Program-made: the position numbers and the translations under genes | The notes under the pieces: model-generated | Told to the model about the DNA's origin: nothing | What the model saw: only the letters and a program-made list of their open reading frames with translations | Database searches by the model: none | DNA from: Betaproteobacteria bacterium | GTDB lineage: Bacteria > Pseudomonadota > Gammaproteobacteria > Burkholderiales > Casimicrobiaceae | Assembly: GCA_013298455.1 (NCBI GenBank) | Contig: JAAFHR010000104.1 | Location: forward strand, 1-9,432 | Direction of reading: 5' to 3' | Length of the DNA stretch: 9,432 nucleotides | Shown here: piece after piece, positions 6,703 through 9,432 of the stretch | Position numbering within the stretch: position 1 is the stretch's first letter | Layout of the letters: each line of letters opens with the position of its first letter

Positions 6703-8376
6703 ATGAACCAACTTTGCAAATTCTTTTTGTCGTGCTGTGTCGCAGCGCTGGGCATCGTCTCGCTACCCGCCGTCGCCGCTAGCCCGCCCAAACCAAAGCT
6801 TGTTGTCGTGGTGATGGTCGACGGTTTGCCGATGGAGCAGCTCTATAAAAATCGTGATTTGTTTGTGGCGAATGGGTTTCGCCGCTTTTTAGATCAAGGT
6901 GCAGTGTTGACCGATGCACACCAAGCGCACGCTATCACCGTTACCGCAGTTGGTCATGCGGCAGTGCTATCGGGTAGCTATCCTTATCAAAACGCGATCA
7001 TCGGCAACGATTGGCGAACCCGCGACGGGAAATACATCTACAACACCGCTGATTCCGCACACAAATATCTCGATGGCACCGTCACGGGCGACGACGACGG
7101 CACCAGCCCCAAAAGCCTTCGCGCGTCCACCATTCCCGATGAATTGGCCTACGCCACCAACGGCGCAAGCCGCACGTTTGCGGTGTCTGGCAAAGATCGC
7201 GGCGCGATCATGCTGGCCGGTCGTGCGGGCAAGGCGTTTATGTATTCATCGCAAACCGGGCGCTTCACCAGCACGAGCTTTTACATGGACAAGCATCCGG
7301 CGTGGTGGGAAACGTATTACGCCAAAAAGCCGCAAGACCAATGGTTTCATCAGCGCTGGCTCACGCTCCTAGACGCCAAAGCCTACGAGCGATCCATTCC
7401 CGACAATCAGCCTTGGTCATCGCCACGCGGTGGGATGACGCGAAACATGGGCGCGATGTACGGCGTGGGCGAAACCGCGCCCGGAAAGCTCTACTACAGC
7501 GGCTTGCTCGTGGGGCCGTTTGCGGATGAAGCGATGGCCGAGTTTTCCGTGGCAATGATGAAAGGCGAATCGATTGGCCGAAACCCAAAAGGCGCGACCG
7601 ACATTTTGGGGATGAGTTTTTCAAGCCATGATTATGTGAATCACACCTTTGGCCCCGAGAGCATTCAATCGCAAGATCATTTGATTCGTTTGGATCGCAC
7701 TTTCGCCAAGCTCTTCACCGAGATTGATCGACAGGTCGGCAAAGACAATGTGTTGATGGTGTTAACCGCTGATCACGGCTTCGCCAACGCCCCGGAAACC
7801 GATGCTGCACGCGGCTTTGAGGCCGCCCGCATTGACCCCACCGAGCTTCGAAACGCAGTCAACGCCCTCGCCGAAAAAAGATTCGGCATTCCCAAGCTCG
7901 CCACCCAACACATGACCGGTGGCTTCACGCTCGACTACGCCGCCATCGATGAGAAAAAGCTCGCGCGCGAAGAGGTCGAGCAATTCATCGCACGCACCGT
8001 TGCCGCCCAGCCGGGGATCGGCTTTGCCTACACCCGAAGCCAGCTTGAGCGCGGCGATCTGCCCGCCACGCGAATCTCGCAGCTCGTGCAGCGTGGGTGG
8101 AATCATTCGATGGCCGTTGATGTGGCGATCATCGTAAAACCGTTTCATTTCTTCGCATCGCGAAGCACCACGTCGCAACCCACCGCCTGCACCCACGGTA
8201 CGCCCTACGCCTACGACACCCACGTGCCAGTAATGTGGCACGGCGCAAAGTGGATCAAACCCGGCCGCTACACCACCTACAGCGAAGTCGTAGACATCGC
8301 CCCCACACTAGCCACGATTTTGGAAACCCGCTTCCCCAACGCCAGCGAAGGGCGGGTGTTGCAGATTTTGAAGTGA
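6703..8376 (+). CDS. PafA-type alkaline phosphatase (phosphate monoesterase), periplasmic
   Basis: 557 residues with a signal peptide (1-25/26, ending AVAA). It belongs to the alkaline phosphatase superfamily and matches the PafA branch, which uses a Thr nucleophile and two zinc ions to hydrolyse phosphate monoesters. The expected residues are all present in order: D40 (MVDG), nucleophile T81 (VTAVGH), N102 (GNDW), K164 and R166 (GKDRGA), D310 and H314 (SHDYVNH), D357 and H358 (ADHG), and H498 (CTHGT). Most of these sit a few residues from the positions I recall for Elizabethkingia PafA, and the length is close to that enzyme's. PafA is known as a periplasmic, phosphate-irrepressible phosphatase that releases phosphate from a broad range of organic esters; the same role is inferred here. 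It is a single gene with its own start region, divergent from one secreted-protein gene and convergent with another. No full Pho box was seen, which would fit phosphate-independent expression. Confidence 0.93.
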   Translation: MNQLCKFFLSCCVAALGIVSLPAVAASPPKPKLVVVVMVDGLPMEQLYKNRDLFVANGFRRFLDQGAVLTDAHQAHAITVTAVGHAAVLSGSYPYQNAIIGNDWRTRDGKYIYNTADSAHKYLDGTVTGDDDGTSPKSLRASTIPDELAYATNGASRTFAVSGKDRGAIMLAGRAGKAFMYSSQTGRFTSTSFYMDKHPAWWETYYAKKPQDQWFHQRWLTLLDAKAYERSIPDNQPWSSPRGGMTRNMGAMYGVGETAPGKLYYSGLLVGPFADEAMAEFSVAMMKGESIGRNPKGATDILGMSFSSHDYVNHTFGPESIQSQDHLIRLDRTFAKLFTEIDRQVGKDNVLMVLTADHGFANAPETDAARGFEAARIDPTELRNAVNALAEKRFGIPKLATQHMTGGFTLDYAAIDEKKLAREEVEQFIARTVAAQPGIGFAYTRSQLERGDLPATRISQLVQRGWNHSMAVDVAIIVKPFHFFASRSTTSQPTACTHGTPYAYDTHVPVMWHGAKWIKPGRYTTYSEVVDIAPTLATILETRFPNASEGRVLQILK

Positions 8377-8400
8377 GTGGTTGCGGATTTTTGGCAACGT

Positions 8401-8466
8401 TGTAGGCGCGGTTTCACCGCGAAAAGCAAAGCCAATCCGAGCCATCGCGGTGGAACCGCTCCCACA
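8401..8466. repeat. REP-like inverted pair (REPIN-type element)
   Basis: Two 22-base REP-like units face each other across a 22-base spacer. The first (8401-8422, plus) begins TGTAGG and folds CGCGGT-TTC-ACCGCG. The second (8445-8466, read on minus) begins TGTGGG and matches the first at 19 of 22 positions, with matched changes around GCGGTTCCACCGC. This is the layout of REPINs in gammaproteobacteria, which RAYT transposases spread. It sits between the 3' ends of two converging genes, where it could also act as a two-way terminator. No RAYT gene is in the window. Confidence 0.75.
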
Positions 8467-8501
8467 GGCGCTCACACAGGTTTTGCGACCGGGCAGGTGC
8501 G

Positions 8502-9432
8502 CTAGAGCCCCGGGATCAGTTGCTCGATCAGATTGCGCACCGAGTCCGCAAACTGACTTGCGTTCACCCCTGCGGGAAGAGGCAGCCCGGTCACCAGCCC
8601 TTCCTCTCTGAAGCCCAACATCCATCGCGTGATCAGTAGCGCGTCTTCTGGATCAACACCGTTTCGTTGGTTCACATTCAGCAAATTGCCTAGCGAGTTG
8701 AGGTAATTCAGCACATCGGTGTCGCTGGTGCGCCTTGCGCTGTGGCCGACGGCATTGGCAACGAGCGCAGGACCGGTGATGCCGCTGATGAATCGAGCCA
8801 CTAACAGGCCATCGGTCTCCGCCAGGTATTGGCTATCGCCATCGATGTCGAGCGTCGGCGCAACAGTGAGCGTGACATCGTTGCCATCGCCGCCGGTGTA
8901 CGAAATCTTCGCGTTGCGCTGCGGGCCCATGAAAACCGAGCGACCCTGTGGTAAGCCGGGGAATGTCGTGCTTGCGACGCCTGCGCTGTTTTTGGTAACG
9001 ATCTGAAATACGGTGCCGAGTGGCGGGGTGTATCCGTTGATCGGGTTGACGTAGAGCGAGCCACCGCCGTTTTCGCCAGGGCGGAATTGGCCGTTAACTA
9101 CAAGCTGGCCAAACCCGCCGGGGTTTGCGCTCGCCAGATCGATTTGCAGTCTTGCGCTCGGACCAAAGCTAAACGCCGTCGAGCTCGCGGTGAGTGTGCC
9201 GCCAACACCTTGACCCGGTCGCAGTGTAGCGATCGTGTTGAGCGTGGCGGTCGCCACGTCCACCTGCGCCACATTGCCCGAACCACTAAACGTACCGCCC
9301 TGAATCGACACAGGCGCACCGGGCATTTGACCGTTCACCCGCAACTCGCCCGCATACGAAATCAAAAGTCCGTCGTAGTTGGCGTTGGTGCTGAAGACTT
9401 GCGTGCCACCGCCGCGCTTATTGATGCGTTTG
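8502..9432 (-). CDS. Autotransporter-repeat surface protein with C-terminal dockerin-like doublet (5' end beyond right edge)
   Basis: The frame is open from the right edge (first whole codon at 9431) to TAG at 8502, giving 309 residues; the true start lies outside. The first visible residues, INKRGGGTQVFSTNANYDG followed by ISYAGELRVNG, match the autotransporter-associated beta-strand repeat (passenger-domain type). More beta-helix-like sequence follows (SIQGGTFSGSG, GQLVVNG), ending in YTGGDGNDVTLTV, a usual close of such regions. The last 117 residues (codons 8505-8855) are a dockerin-like doublet: loop DIDGDSQYLAETD with helix GLLVARFISG, then a degenerate loop NVNQRNGVDPED with helix ALLITRWMLGF. 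No autotransporter beta-barrel follows, so the protein must be exported or anchored in another way. Unlike the other two doublets here, it lacks the bracketing cysteines. The cargo or ligand is unknown. Confidence 0.85.
   Translation of the reverse strand, partial: KRINKRGGGTQVFSTNANYDGLLISYAGELRVNGQMPGAPVSIQGGTFSGSGNVAQVDVATATLNTIATLRPGQGVGGTLTASSTAFSFGPSARLQIDLASANPGGFGQLVVNGQFRPGENGGGSLYVNPINGYTPPLGTVFQIVTKNSAGVASTTFPGLPQGRSVFMGPQRNAKISYTGGDGNDVTLTVAPTLDIDGDSQYLAETDGLLVARFISGITGPALVANAVGHSARRTSDTDVLNYLNSLGNLLNVNQRNGVDPEDALLITRWMLGFREEGLVTGLPLPAGVNASQFADSVRNLIEQLIPGL

Noticed and set aside
6703..6740. Lipoprotein signal in the phosphatase (FLSC near residue 11)
   Set aside because: There is no proper lipobox (no G or A before the Cys) and a normal AVAA cleavage site follows.

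Overview
This window of high-GC bacterial DNA holds six protein genes, five of them clearly exported. No RNA gene, CRISPR array, insertion sequence or transposase was seen. The type of organism is inferred, not shown: the GC-rich codon use, the Gram-negative autotransporter-type repeats, the periplasmic PafA-like phosphatase, the c-type cytochrome and the particular form of dockerin-like repeat suggest an environmental proteobacterium, most likely a betaproteobacterium (Burkholderiales-like) or a related gammaproteobacterium.

Layout. Positions 1-1876 (minus) hold the 5' part of a secreted c-type cytochrome with an N-terminal dockerin-like doublet; its 3' end lies beyond the left edge. A 356-base gap follows, with a perfect 14-bp hairpin just downstream of the next gene. 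Positions 2233-4162 (minus) hold a two-gene operon: a small exported protein with a His-rich tail (3656-4162) overlaps and precedes a PA-domain zinc metalloprotease (2233-3663) that starts at TTG. A 635-base gap with an AT-rich island separates this operon from a secreted Asp-box (propeller-like) protein ending in a dockerin-like doublet (4798-6450, minus). That gene is divergent, across 252 bases, from a PafA-type alkaline phosphatase (6703-8376, plus). The phosphatase converges with the 3' part of an autotransporter-repeat surface protein, again ending in a dockerin-like doublet (8502 to beyond the right edge, minus). A REP-like inverted pair (8401-8466) lies between the two converging genes.

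How it fits together. The common thread is export. Three otherwise unrelated proteins (cytochrome, propeller-like protein, beta-repeat protein) carry the same roughly 115-residue EF-hand/dockerin-like double repeat, at the N-terminus in one and the C-terminus in two. In two of them the doublet is bracketed by a cysteine pair at nearly identical spacing (115 and 116 residues). No cohesin-like partner is visible here. The best candidate for an under-described system is this shared calcium-binding module on cell-surface or secreted proteins. Next is the metalloprotease, whose zinc site appears to be split by an inserted PA domain, with its coupled His-rich partner.
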